The notes under the pieces were generated by a model, which had not been told where the DNA came from, searched no databases, and worked only from the letters and a program-made list of their open reading frames with translations. A stretch of DNA of 64,000 bases from Chara braunii (taxonomy: Eukaryota; Streptophyta; Charophyceae; Charales; Characeae): NCBI GenBank assembly GCA_003427395.1, contig BFEA01000320.1:1769557-1833556 (forward strand), in the 5' to 3' direction. This document shows positions 1-10,283 of the stretch, one piece after another. The translations under genes and the position numbers were made by a program. Numbering within the stretch: the first letter of the stretch is position 1; every line of letters begins with the position of its first letter.

Positions 1-1478
1 ATCGGGGGTCCACCAGCCGTGGTCATTTTTTTTTTTTTTCTTGCACTCATTGTCATCAAGGATGGCAACATTTGCGACTGGATCGCCGCAAGTGCTCGCT
101 TTGTCGATGAGGAGAATCGGGGTCCATGGGGGTCTATTGGGGGCCGCGTTGCGCCAATTTTCGACGTGGTGCACCTGGGACGACTATTTCTGTTGTGCGT
201 GCTCTGTTGGAACAAGGACTTGTGAGCAGCAGTAGGGCCTCCCTGACCATGCAGCCAAGCCTGGCATTCCTTCTGTGCAATTCCACACTGGTCGTCCAAA
301 TATCCGTCGTCCCCCGCGCAAACCGTTTCCTGGCCAGTCCAGCAAGCGCCAAATTCGGATCCCGGTGGACTTTGGGGTCCCGCGTAAATTTAACCGCCGT
401 TTTCGATGGCCACGACTATCGAGTGTGTTCTAATTACCAGAGGCCTCCGGTCACGCAAAAGTGCTCGCATGAGGCCTTGAGCTTCAAGTGTGAGTTGATT
501 GCGCGAGGACTGTGGGTGCGAAAAATTGCTCACCTTCTGAGATGCCCTTCGAGGGGTTTGTGGGGGTTGCCGACGGTGATAGCCGTCATGTCCCTTGTCT
601 ATGTGCCGTCGATCTTTGTTGCCCCCACAGAATTTTGACCGTCCCGGTGCGCGGATTCTTGTCGCACACATGCTCGTGTTTCTGCGTGGTTTCTGGTTCG
701 CGCTTTCGCACGTCGACGTTACCGGCGCGCGAATCGGGGGTCGCCTTGTCGACTGGCCGAATCGGGGTTTGGAAGGGTTGCAGGGGGGGTCTTTCATCAG
801 TTTCTACATATTTCTTGTCTGCGCGGTTGGGATGTCCGATCTTGATGAACTCTTGCACTAGGGGTCAGTTTGGGGTCGCGTTGCGCCCGATTTTGTGGTG
901 GTGCATCCACCGCTGACCTTTGCTCTGCGCGTGCTGACGTTCAACGACAGCTTGAGAGCTGCAGAGCCTTCCTTCTGTGCGGCCGAGGATAGCGTTCCTT
1001 GTGTGCACCCACTGGTGCTCCATTCCACTGACACCGGTCGCGCAAAAACAGGTTCCTTGCTACTCCCGCACCGGCCAAATTCGGATCCCGGAGGACTTCG
1101 AGGCGCCGCATGAATCTGGCCGTTGTTTTCCACGGCTTGGACTTCTCCGTCTGTCTTCAATGGCGGCGGCCTGGTATTGCGCAAAATTGCTCGCCTTGTA
1201 CGTTGCCCTGAAAGGGGTTTATTGGGGTTGACGACGGTGTCGCTGGCCGGGTCCATTTAGGGTGTGCCGTGGATCTTCGTTCATCGGCGCCCCAAATTGC
1301 GGTGCGCCCGAGCAACGCCTGCTTCTGTGCAAACTCCATCCACCCGTTACGAATGCAGGCGAATCCACCAAGTTCGGATCCTGGCAGACTTTGATGATCG
1401 ACGCGAATTTATCCGTCCTTTGTGTGGCACCTAGAGCTTCGAGTGTGAGTTGATTGCGAGAGGACTGTGGGTGCGAGA

Positions 1479-1613
1479 AATTGCTCGCCCTCTGAAATGC
1501 CCTTCAAGGGGTTCATGGGGGTTGCCGAAAATAAGGGACACGGCCGTTGTCACCGTCGGCAACCCACGTTAACCCCTTCGAGGGGATTTATGAAGGCGAG
1601 CAATTTTTCGCGC
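1479..1613. repeat. Satellite hairpin, unit 1
   Basis: An inverted repeat with arms of about 50 bases. The left arm runs from AATTGCTCGCC to GGGTTGCCGA and the right arm from TCGGCAACCC to GGCGAGCAATT, around a loop of about 30 bases that contains AATAAGGGACAC. Mismatches near the right arm show decay. Confidence 0.75.
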
Positions 1614-1979
1614 CCACGATCTTTGTTGCCCCCCTAGGTTTTTGACCGTCGCGGTGTGCGGAGTCTTGTCGTAGAATCGGGGGTCGCCTTCTACACTAGC
1701 TGAATCAATGTTTGTAAGGGTTGAAGGGGGGATCTTTCATCCTTTTCTACATTTTTCTTGTCTACGCAATGGGGATGTGCGAGTTCGATAAGCTCTTGCG
1801 CTAGTACCTGTGAATGGAAAACTGCACGAGCTCGCTTAGACGATGGTGAGAATCGAGTTTATGGGGGTTAGTTTGGGGTCACGCTGCGCCGAATTGTGTG
1901 GTAGTGCATCCACCACTACCCTTTGTTCTGCGCGTTCTATCGTTCACCGACAACAGAGTCTTCCTTCTGTTCACCCAAA

Positions 1980-2158
1980 CATAGCGTTCCTTGTGTGCAC
2001 CCACTGGCGCTACCTTCCACTGACACAAGCCGCGCGAAAACAGGTTCCTTGCTACTCCTGCACCCGCCNCATAGCGTTCCTTGTGTGCACCCACTGGCGC
2101 TACCTTCCACTGACACAAGCCGCGCGAAAACAGGTTCCTTGCTACTCCTGCACCCGCC
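1980..2158. other. Assembly duplication around a single N
   Basis: The 89 bases at 1980-2068 are repeated exactly at 2070-2158 with one N (2069) between them. An exact local copy beside a one-base gap is what unmerged contig ends look like. The satellites around it are diverged, so a perfect tandem copy here is suspect. Open frames crossing 2069 should not be trusted. Confidence 0.8.
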
Positions 2159-2591
2159 AAATTCAGATCCCGGCGAACTTAGAGGCTCCCCGTAAATCTG
2201 ACCGTTATTTTCAACAGCTTGGACTGCCCAGTCTGTCTTCAATGTCGGCGGCCTGGTAGTGCGGAAAAGTGCTCGCCTTGTGAGTTGCCCTGAAAGGGGT
2301 TTATTGGGGTTGACGACGGTGCCACTGGCCGGGTGCATTTCCGGTGTGCCGTGGATCTTCGTTCATTGTCGCCCCGAAATGCGGTGCGGCCGAGCATCGC
2401 CTGCTTCTGTGCAAACGCCATCCACCCGTTCCAATACCTGCAGCCGTGCGAAAACCTGTTACTCGCTGCAGACAAATCCGCCAAGTTCGGATCGTGGCGA
2501 ACTTTGAGGATCGGCGCAAATCTATCCGTCCTCCGCATGGCGTCTGGAGCTTCGACTATGAGTAGATTGCGAAAGGACTGCGGGTGCGAGA

Positions 2592-2705
2592 AATTGCTCG
2601 CCCTCTTAATTGTCGTTGAAGGGGTTTACGGGGGTTGCCGAAAATAAGGGACACGACCATTGTCACCATCGGCAACCCCCATAAACCCCCAGAAGGCGAG
2701 CAATT
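2592..2705. repeat. Satellite hairpin, unit 2
   Basis: The same inverted repeat as in the neighbouring units: arms run from AATTGCTCG to GGTTGCC and back, around the AATAAGGGACAC loop. The right arm is shortened by a small deletion after CATAAACCCCC. Confidence 0.75.
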
Positions 2706-3722
2706 TTTTGCACCCACGAACTTTTCTGCCCCCCAAGGGTTTTGACCGTCGCGGTGTGCGGAGTCTTGACACAGACATGCTTGTGTTTCTGCGTGCTGTC
2801 CGGTTCGCGTTGTCGCACGTCGACGTTCCCGGCGTGCGAATCGCGGGTCACCTTCTCGACTGGCCGAATCCATGTTTGGAAGGGTTGAAGGGGGGATCTT
2901 TCATCTTTTTCAACATTTTTCTTGTCTGCCCAGTGGAGATGTCCGTGTTCGATAGCTGTTGCACTAATGCCAGCGAATGGAACACCGCATGAGCTCGCTT
3001 AGACGATGGTGAGAATCAGTGTTTATAGGGGTCTGTTTGGGGTCGCGCTGCGCCGAATTGTGTGGTGGTGCATCCACCACTACCCTTTGTTCTGCGCGTG
3101 CTATCGTTCACCGACAATAGAGCCTTCCTTCTGTTCGCCCAAACATAGCGTTCCTTGTCTGCACCCACTTGCGCTACCTTCCACTGATACAAGTCGCGCG
3201 AAAACAGGTATCTTGCTACTCCTGGACCCGCTACCTTCCACTGATACAAGCCGCGCGAAAACAGGTTCCTTGCTACTCCTGCACCCGCCAAATTCAGATC
3301 CCGGCGAACTTAGAGGCTCCCCGTAAAACTGACCGTTATTTTCAACAGTTTGGACTGCCCAGTCCGTCTTCAATGTCGGTGGCCTGGTAGTGCGGAAAGG
3401 TGTTCGCCTTGTGAGTTGCCCTGAAAGGGGTTTATTGGGGTTGACGACGGTGTCACTGGCCGGGTCCATTTCCGGTGTGCCGTGGATCTTCGGTCATCGC
3501 CGCCTCGAAATGCGGTGCGGCCGAGCATCGCCTGCTTCTGTGCAAACGCCATCCACCCGTTCCAATACCCGCAGCCGCGCGAAAACCTGTTACTCGCTGC
3601 AGGCAAATCCGCCAAGTTCGGATCCTGGCGGACTTTGAGGATCGGCGCAAATCTGTCTGTCGTTCGCATGGCGCCTGGAGCTTCGAGTGTGAGTAGATTG
3701 GGAAAGGACTACGGGTGTGAGA

Positions 3723-3849
3723 AATTGCTCGCCCTCTGAAATGCCCTTGAAGGGGTTCATGGGGGTTGCCAAAAATAAGGGACACGACCGTTGTCACCGT
3801 CGGCAACCCCCATAAACCCCTTCAAGGGCGTTTCAGAAGGCGAGCAATT
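3723..3849. repeat. Satellite hairpin, unit 3
   Basis: The best-preserved of the three hairpins. Both arms carry the GCTCGCC, TCTGAAA, CCCTTGAAGGGGTT and GGGGGTTGCC blocks in inverted order, around a loop of about 30 bases. The repeated presence of the same hairpin in successive units suggests the satellite founder contained a fold-back element. Confidence 0.8.
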
Positions 3850-4533
3850 TTTCTTACCCACGATCTTTTCTGCCCCCCAAGGCTTTTGACCGTCGTGGTG
3901 TGCGGAGTCTTGAGGCAGACATGCTTGTGTTTCTGTGTGCTGTTCGGTTCGCGCTGCCGCACGTCGACGTTCCCGGCGCTCGAATCGGGGGTTGCCTTCT
4001 CGACTAGCCGAATCAATGTTTGGAAAGGTTTAAGGGGGGATCTTTCATCCTTTTCTGCATTTTTCTTGTCTGCGCAGTGGAGATGTCCGTGTTCGATAGC
4101 TATTGCACTAGTGGCAGCGAATGGCGCACCGCACGAGCTCGCTTAGACGATGGTGAGAATCGGTGTTTATAGGGGTTTGTTTGGGGTCGCGCTACGCCGA
4201 ATTGTGTGGTGGTGCATCCACCACTACCCTTTGTTCTATTTGTGCTATCGTTCACTGACGACAGAGCCTTCCTTCTGTTAGCCCAAACATAGCGTTCCTT
4301 GTGTGCACCCACTGGCGCTACCTTCCACTGACACAAGCCGCGCGAAAACAGGTTCCTTGCTACTCCTGCACCCGCCAAATTCGGATCCCGGCGAACTTTG
4401 TGCCCTCGACGCACAAATCTTACTGTGCTTACAGTTTGCTCCGCTGTTTTGCAGGGTGTGGACACGAATTCGAATGACCTGTTCGACCCGCATAAGAGAG
4501 AATAATCCATTGTGCTGACGAGAATCGCATCCG

Positions 4534-7500
4534 TTGCACCGACGGTTGCATGACGGCGTCGAAGAAGGCTCAGCGAACGGCCGCATGAACCGGGCTATGG
4601 AAACTGAACAAGTCGTCGACTTGCATTGCCAGCTACAATACCTGGAGTTGGCCCCAACGACCTCTTTGGACAGTTCGCCATTCCAACAGTCAGCTGGGGA
4701 TTTCCCCAGAAAACGAAATCTCGCTTTTCATGAGAGCTTTGGAGGTGGCATCCAACTGCCTACAGAATTGGCAACAATGTCCGCGGCCGAAGAACTGTCT
4801 ACCTCCCGAATAGAGTTCCACATTCCTGGCGAGGTGCACCCCACAGCTTCGGCGCACAGGAGTTGCATGCCAATGGGTGTTTCTTAAGCATCGTCTGATG
4901 ACGAGAGTGAGCGGTTGGTGGCCACTGATTACTCGTCTGGACAACGGTCCTATTCCAGTGGACCTTTGCTTCGCGCTAGCTCCGGTACTAGTAACTTGGT
5001 TGCCACCGACTATTCTTCGGAGGAGCTTTCCACAGCACGGGCGAGTCCAACGCATATGCGAAGTGATGATGCGATTCCAAGTTAGAGCCAGTCTGGGTCA
5101 GGATCGTCTAGCAGGGGTGATGCAGAGAGAAGAGCGATACTGCAGATTTTGCCCGCACCTATGCCAGGCGAAAGACGAAGGTATAGCATGGCTAATAGGA
5201 ACGCCGGGAGGAAAAAACAGTATAAAAGAGTGAGAAACATGCTGTCCGAAAAGAGACTGCTCATGGTGCGTGGCATGGCATGTTGCAAGGCTCGATGTTG
5301 TTATGACGTGTCGCCTGAGGAAGTGTGAAAGGTTAGACAAGGACTGTACAGTAAGAGTCCGGGAGAGCGAGCTGAGTGGTGGATGAAAAGTATTAAGGAT
5401 TTAACAGTAAATGAGAGTGAATAGAAACGTGTTCGCACTGTGGAGTTGGAACATTCAATGTGCATTAGGGCGTACTGCAATGTACTCGGTGTCTCGCGTA
5501 ATACATTTTACAGCTACAAAAAACGTTTCGACAATGGCTACGTGCGTTCCGAGCATGGCCTGACGGGAAAATATAGGCCAACCAATAAAACGGTCGCCAT
5601 GCTTGCCAGCATGAGAACGTTCATCGACATGCGGATAGCATGCCGAATGAGGTGGCTAACCAAGGTGGCGTTTCCAGACCGAAGCTTCGACTCCCGGCTG
5701 CTTTCACGAAGAGATCAATTTATGAGTCTATCAAATTCGACTTTCTGGCCGCTGGCCTCGATGTCGTCTCTGAGTCCAACTTTTACAAGTTGTGGCGGAA
5801 ACACTTTTTTCACGTTTCCCTCGCACAATCTAACACATTTACGAAGTGCGCCATCTGTCATGAACTGAAGGAACGTATACAATATGCTGCTCTTTCTCGA
5901 GAAAGAGAACGTGCTCGAGAGGATATGAAAGCACACCAAAAACGAGGCAAGTTGAACATAGATTGGACTATAGTCGAGCGAAAACTGATTCCATGGTTCG
6001 TCCGAACGAGCGTTTGTGTCTCATCATTGACGGCATGGATCAGAAGAAAACAACTATCCCCCATATTGGTCAAGCGAACTACTCGAAAGCACTTAGGCAC
6101 GAGATGATGATGAAGACTAATCTGACAGGCGTCATTGCACACGGCAGAGACCCTAGTATATACGTGTACACGTGGTTTCCGTATTTCAAACACGATTCCA
6201 ACACGGTCGCTACTTGTGTTATGAGAACCCTTGTCGAAACTCAAGGGAGCGGGACGCCACTGCCACGGTTTTTGTGCATTCAAGCAGATAATTGTTGGCG
6301 GGAAAACAAGAACAAGTACATATGTGCCCTGGCTGCACTGTTGGTTAAGTTCAAAGTTTTTGAAGAGGTAGAAATAGGTTTCATGCTAATGGGACACACC
6401 CATACAGACGTTCACGCTACTTTCAGCGTTTTCTCAAAGAAATTGAAAGACGTAGACGCTTATACTATGGACGAGTTCTTCGATCTCATAGAGCAATCCC
6501 ACAGAAAGTCTCCAAAATGTATTTTCCTCGATACGATGGAAGATTGGATTAGTATAGTGGACCCGTGCGTTGCGTCAGACATTACCGATATTTCAAAACC
6601 GCACTTGCTTAAATTTTTAATGGTTGGAGATAGTCCGGGCATGTTGTACAAGGAGTTTTGCGATGACGAAGAATGGTTGCCCGAGGAAGGCCCGATTTTT
6701 TTGTTCAATCAAAACCCCGATGAAAGCTATGCTGGTCCTTCGTGGCAATTTGAACCGCCTGATGTGCAACCCCTCCCTCGAAATGACTATTTGAATGACA
6801 AAAATGGTGTTGTTCGATTCTGCGAGTTGCTGGAGAGTAGGCGGTCGACGTGGTGCACTTACAATGACCATGAGGTGAGTAGGAGAGAAAGAGCTTTGTG
6901 TTATTGGGAGGAGGTTATCAAACATGGCGATGAGATCATCACCAACGGGTTGTCCTCACAACCCAAGGGAAGTTTTTGGCCACGACCACGGCTGTTCGAA
7001 ATCGATCAACAACCTTCTCCTCACAGTGTCAACATCGACGATGACAGGGAACCGCTGTTTGTTGGACAAAGAAAAAATCGCCCGAAGACTAGTTTTGACC
7101 TCCTCGTGCATTTCGACGTGGGCAATTTTCTTATCCTTCGCCCCTCCGACGATGATCTGTCCAGCGGTGTGCCAATCTGGGTGGGCAAAGCTCTTTCTCG
7201 GGTGGTTGTTGATTGTAATTCATAAAATTATAATCAAGTGCTAGTGGAATATTGGGTGTCGACTGGGAGAGCAAAGTCGCTCGAACAACTGTATGAGAAC
7301 GCATGGGAAAAACGATGGAAAATGACTGACCAGACACAATGGCAGGATGCTAACTCGATCGCTTTTGGTTGGGAAAGACCGGTCCGTGGTACAAGACCAT
7401 TCACAACTGGACTTGTCATTCCTTCCAGTGTTCGACTGAATGTTGAAGTTGCACTTCTCGATCTGAGTCCATCTGGTGAAGGTCCATCTGGTGAAGGTCC

Positions 7501-7543
7501 ATCTGGTGAAGGGAGTGTAGATGGAGGGGACAAGAGCGATTAG
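4534..7543 (+). pseudogene. DUF7869-like transposase-like protein, disrupted (copy 1)
   Basis: One frame runs from 4534 to about 5640 through stops at 4885, 5083, 5326 and 5422. It shifts frame near 5640 and again near 5960, is then open for 420 codons (5963-7225), and passes one more stop at 7223 to end at 7543. In order it shows a serine-rich N-terminus with a twice-repeated LVATDYSS block, a Cys-rich stretch (ACCKARCCYD), a helix-turn-helix-like segment (AYCNVLGVSRNTFYSYKKR), a CxxC knuckle (KCAICHEL), then the core. Core signatures are IDGMDQ, ADNCWRENKNK and GHTHTDVH; the acids are D23, D109 and D149 of the 5963 ORF. These could be a DDD/E-type RNase H-like triad, which is my inference. 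The C-terminus (7.1-7.5 kb) resembles the C-terminal segment of copy 2 and ends in SPSGEG repeats. The family name comes from memory of its motifs. Confidence 0.72.
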
Positions 7544-7716
7544 TGCACGTCCACCCAATAGAGTGGGGGAGTGAGATTTTTGTAAAATAACTGTTTGAGG
7601 TCCATCTGGTGAAGGTCTATCTGGTGAAGGGAGTGTAGATGGAGGGGACAATAGCGATTAGTGCACGTCCGCCCGACAGAGTGGGGAAGTGAAATTTTTG
7701 TAAAATAACTGTTTTA
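7467..7716 (+). repeat. 15-base and 118-base tandem repeats at the gene's 3' end
   Basis: GTCCATCTGGTGAAG occurs three times in a row from 7467, encoding PSGEG repeats. The block from there through the stop codon and about 70 bases beyond is then repeated, with the landmark GGGAGTGTAGATGG at 7511 and again at 7629 (period 118). The second copy has a few substitutions and is not in frame with a long ORF. Slippage or unequal exchange after insertion is the simplest origin. Confidence 0.85.
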
Positions 7717-7902
7717 AGGGACGAGAATTCAGAATGGAGCATATTATTTTTGCAATAATTTTGCGTAGCGAATTTTGTCCACGGTCTACGGTTTAATTTT
7801 TTAAGATGGTTGGTGATGGTTCAACAATTTTCGAAGTCAAGTTCATCATGAAGGTGATTTTTCTACTATTTCGATATTTCATTTTCATTTTGTTTGCATT
7901 TC

Positions 7903-8805
7903 ATGTCTTGTGTAGGGAGTGCGACAGGAGTCATGGACCATCGGCGTGATTATGCATATCCCATTCACCCTTGTGCATGCGGATTCCATGGTTCGGGAGG
8001 CGATACCGAAAACGACCCGTGGATGACCATCGTCCCCTTCTTTGACAAGCCTATCGATGCGTGGTCCGAGGCAGAATGGGATAGAGTCATCTTGGCAAGG
8101 AAATGCCCATGGCATAAGGACTACAAATTTGCTTCCGCGATGGAGTGGGGAAGTCTGATCAAAGTACCTCATCATGCCATTGGTGTCAGGCAACTTCCGT
8201 CCCTACGCGCCGCGCTAAGGCAGGAAGAGAATAACAGGTTTTACCTTCGCCTGGACAACGTAACGAGGTCACCTCGGGTGTGGTCTGCAGACTTGAAACA
8301 AGACTTGTTGGACTGTGGATCCTACAATCCGTTTTTGGAAGTATATCCGCTGCGTGGTGCCGGGTTACAGCCAAAAGATGTGTCATATTGTTGCATACGG
8401 TTGTCTGTGGCCAGTTCCGACTTCTGCAGAGTGTTGTGTGTGGCATGGTCAAACCGAAAGCGGACTTTGGTAGACGCTGTAGTGCTAGTTTCTTGCAACC
8501 ACCTGAGAGTCTATGGTCGCAGCATGGGGAATTTGCGCCTTCTGTACGAGAACGGACAATCCGATTTGGAGATTGCCATTCGAATTGATGAGGTTCATAA
8601 GTGGCATGAGGTAGAGCAAGTGACATGTTGTGTGCGTGACGCCATCGGTAAGTCCTTGGCGGGTGCCTGTAGGTTTGTAAGGATGAAGTATATTTCGGTG
8701 TTCTCCGGGGTGGCGACGAAGGGACAGCCACAAACCCTTGTTTTCGGGTCATCTATGAATGCCTTATACGGGTTTGGTTCTAAAGGGACGCGGGGACATC
8801 GGTAG
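7903..8805 (+). CDS. Unidentified 300-residue ORF of the copy 1 element
   Basis: An uninterrupted frame of about 300 codons in DNA where neighbouring genes are full of stops, so it was probably selected until recently. I do not recognise the family. It has an acidic, Trp-rich N-terminal third (ENDPWMTIVPFFDKPIDAW, EAEWDRV), a central Arg/Leu-rich part and a Val/Cys-rich C-terminal half. No signal peptide or membrane span is obvious. The first ATG is at 7903, and 7933 is another candidate. A TTGTGTAG acceptor-like site at 7908-7915 and an AAG|GTGATT donor-like site near 7851 raise the possibility of a short upstream exon starting near 7806, but the phase does not fit this frame. It lies about 360 bases downstream of the transposase-like gene and could be the element's second protein. 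Confidence 0.55.
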   Translation: MSCVGSATGVMDHRRDYAYPIHPCACGFHGSGGDTENDPWMTIVPFFDKPIDAWSEAEWDRVILARKCPWHKDYKFASAMEWGSLIKVPHHAIGVRQLPSLRAALRQEENNRFYLRLDNVTRSPRVWSADLKQDLLDCGSYNPFLEVYPLRGAGLQPKDVSYCCIRLSVASSDFCRVLCVAWSNRKRTLVDAVVLVSCNHLRVYGRSMGNLRLLYENGQSDLEIAIRIDEVHKWHEVEQVTCCVRDAIGKSLAGACRFVRMKYISVFSGVATKGQPQTLVFGSSMNALYGFGSKGTRGHR

Positions 8806-9924
8806 GAACTTCAAATTTTGTAAAGGATAGCGTTTTAGAAAGTTTACATTGTTGCGGCTCGTACCGTTTAATTTAGACGTAGTTCAATGTACAGTTGTCT
8901 TGTAGCGTTTAATGTAGACGTACTTCAATCTTGCATTTGCGATTTCTTGCACGTGTCGGTACAATTTTGAACTTGAATTACCAGTACAATTTTTGACTTT
9001 TAATTTTTCATGGGTACGACATTTCTTGAAGTGAGACAGAATCCATGGTACTCACATGAATTTCAGTTTCATATGACAATGTCGTATCGGTTTATGATTT
9101 TTTGTCAAAGTGCGTTGAAATCCATACATAAACCATCTTAGACTGGTTTCGCCTTCACAACATGTCATGTGTAGTACGTCTGATTCAAGTGCATTTCAAT
9201 GTATGACAATGACATATCAGTTTCGTCTTTAAAGTCACATAAATTGTTGATGTGTGATAGAGTCAAAAATTATCGAAGTGTCACAGTGTTGGAATCCATT
9301 CTTAAATCACACCGAACAGACTGATTGTCACGTCTTTTAATAAGTATGTAGTACATAAATTATCGAAGTGCGATGCAACCCATAGTCACTGTACTTAAAC
9401 CGTAATCTTGTTTGTCGTGTCATTCGTTTGTCGTGTGATTCGTTAAACTTTGTCGTGATTAGTATACATTTAATAGAGTTAAAACAAAAATTATCGAAGT
9501 GTGACGGAATCCATACTAGACTATTAGTACTTAAACCATCTGTGTGCTTGCCGTGAATGTCCCACTTAGATTGAGTTTCAATAAATTAAGGGAAGTCACC
9601 ACAATGTCATCTAAAAGAGGTCCGACTCAATGCTGACTCAAAATTGAGCAAGGTGTAAAGAAATCAAGAGTTCAACAATTCATGTTCTAACCGTAACGAC
9701 TTTTAAGTAACAAAATTGATGGAAGTGCAATGGAATCCACACTTAATCCATCATGATCAGTAAGTGATTGCCTTGAATCTCCAATTTAGATTCAATTTAT
9801 AGTTTCTCAATTGCATTCTTCGGGTTCCTAAGTTCCATTCAGGTCCAAAATATAACGATTCTAACATGAAATTAATAGCGTGCGAGTACCAATTTAAAAT
9901 ATAATGTCCTATTTTAACGAATAA
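8806..9924. repeat. AT-rich tail with spaced degenerate direct repeats
   Basis: No gene. A motif of about 30 bases, roughly AATTATCGAAGTG followed by GAATCCATAC and often by TTAAACCATC, recurs in diverged form near 9024, 9105, 9267, 9358, 9489 and 9714. Spacing is irregular (80-225 bases) and all copies are in the same direction. Such subterminal repeats often bind transposase in DNA transposons; that role is inferred here. Confidence 0.6.
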
Positions 9925-10152
9925 CATTTTCTTTGTATTCTTCTCTCCTTTCGCGCCGAATTCGCGCACGTATTCTGCAACGCGCGAAAAACGACCGACT
10001 CACTTCATCGGACCGTCACGGGCGATTTCAATTCTATCTGTGTCCCCACCTCAATTTCCCAAAAATCCTTGGCACACCCCATCTTGCTGTTTTTCAGGGC
10101 CTCTTTTCCGCACCCTTAGCACTCCGAACGGAAGACAGCACGGGGCGTGAGG
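9925..10152 (+). repeat. 5' LTR remnant of element 1
   Basis: This stretch matches the last part of the LTRs ending at 39263 and about 48121. It shares the TTTCGCGCCGAATTCGC and CAACGCGCGAAAA blocks, the TCCTTGGCACACCCCATC block and the ending GGCGTGAGGTTG. Homology starts abruptly at about 9925, so the upstream part of the LTR has been lost. It is followed at once by the primer-binding site. Confidence 0.8.
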
Positions 10153-10153
10153 T

Positions 10154-10165
10154 TGGTATCGGAGC
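10154..10165 (+). other. Primer-binding site (initiator-Met tRNA type)
   Basis: TGGTATCGGAGC immediately follows the LTR remnant and differs at one base from TGGTATCAGAGC, the usual plant initiator-Met tRNA primer site. The equivalent position in element 2 reads TGATATCGAAGC. Confidence 0.75.
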
Positions 10166-10283
10166 CTACACGTGTCGGTTCTGACAACAGTGAGACGAGT
10201 TGGCGAGAGGAAGAGCCGCTAAACAGCCTAACCGCCTCAGGCCGCCGGTTGCTAGGCAAAGATTTGTCGAGGCCTGACTAGAA

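Larger units (their letters stand above)
1..4397. repeat. Higher-order satellite, about 1.0-1.16 kb unit
   Basis: A landmark (TTGGGG followed by a CG-rich stretch, then a GGTGCATCC-like box) recurs near 137, 870, 1873, 3037 and 4181, giving spacings of 733, 1003, 1164 and 1144 bases. Inside each unit a second landmark, AAGGGGTTTA followed by TGGGGTTG, recurs every 300-430 bases, so the large unit looks built from about three related monomers. The unit starting at 1873 is inflated by an 89-base assembly duplication. Many open frames on both strands are shared between units, but they are not conserved as protein and I treat them as incidental. The array stops in mid-unit at 4397, where the DUF7869-like element begins. 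Confidence 0.9.
4398..9924 (+). mobile_element. DUF7869-like element, copy 1 (probable DNA transposon)
   Basis: The satellite breaks off at 4397 and an LTR fragment begins at about 9925. Between them lie a transposase-like pseudogene, a second long ORF on the same strand, and an AT-rich tail with spaced direct repeats. A relative of the gene at 55.3-57.3 kb is also followed by AT-rich repeat DNA, so the gene plus repeat-rich tail looks like a unit. I could not find terminal inverted repeats or a target duplication, so the boundaries are only where neighbouring sequences end. Calling it a DNA transposon is inference. Confidence 0.5.

Noticed and set aside
1879-4586. Repeated minus-strand frames in the satellite (VARNLFSRGLCQWKV type)
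   Set aside because: They repeat because the satellite repeats. Frames break at different points in each unit and show no domain.
8186-8752. Open frame of 188 codons on the minus strand
   Set aside because: Shadow of the longer plus-strand ORF 7903-8805; Arg/Pro/Thr-rich and without domains.
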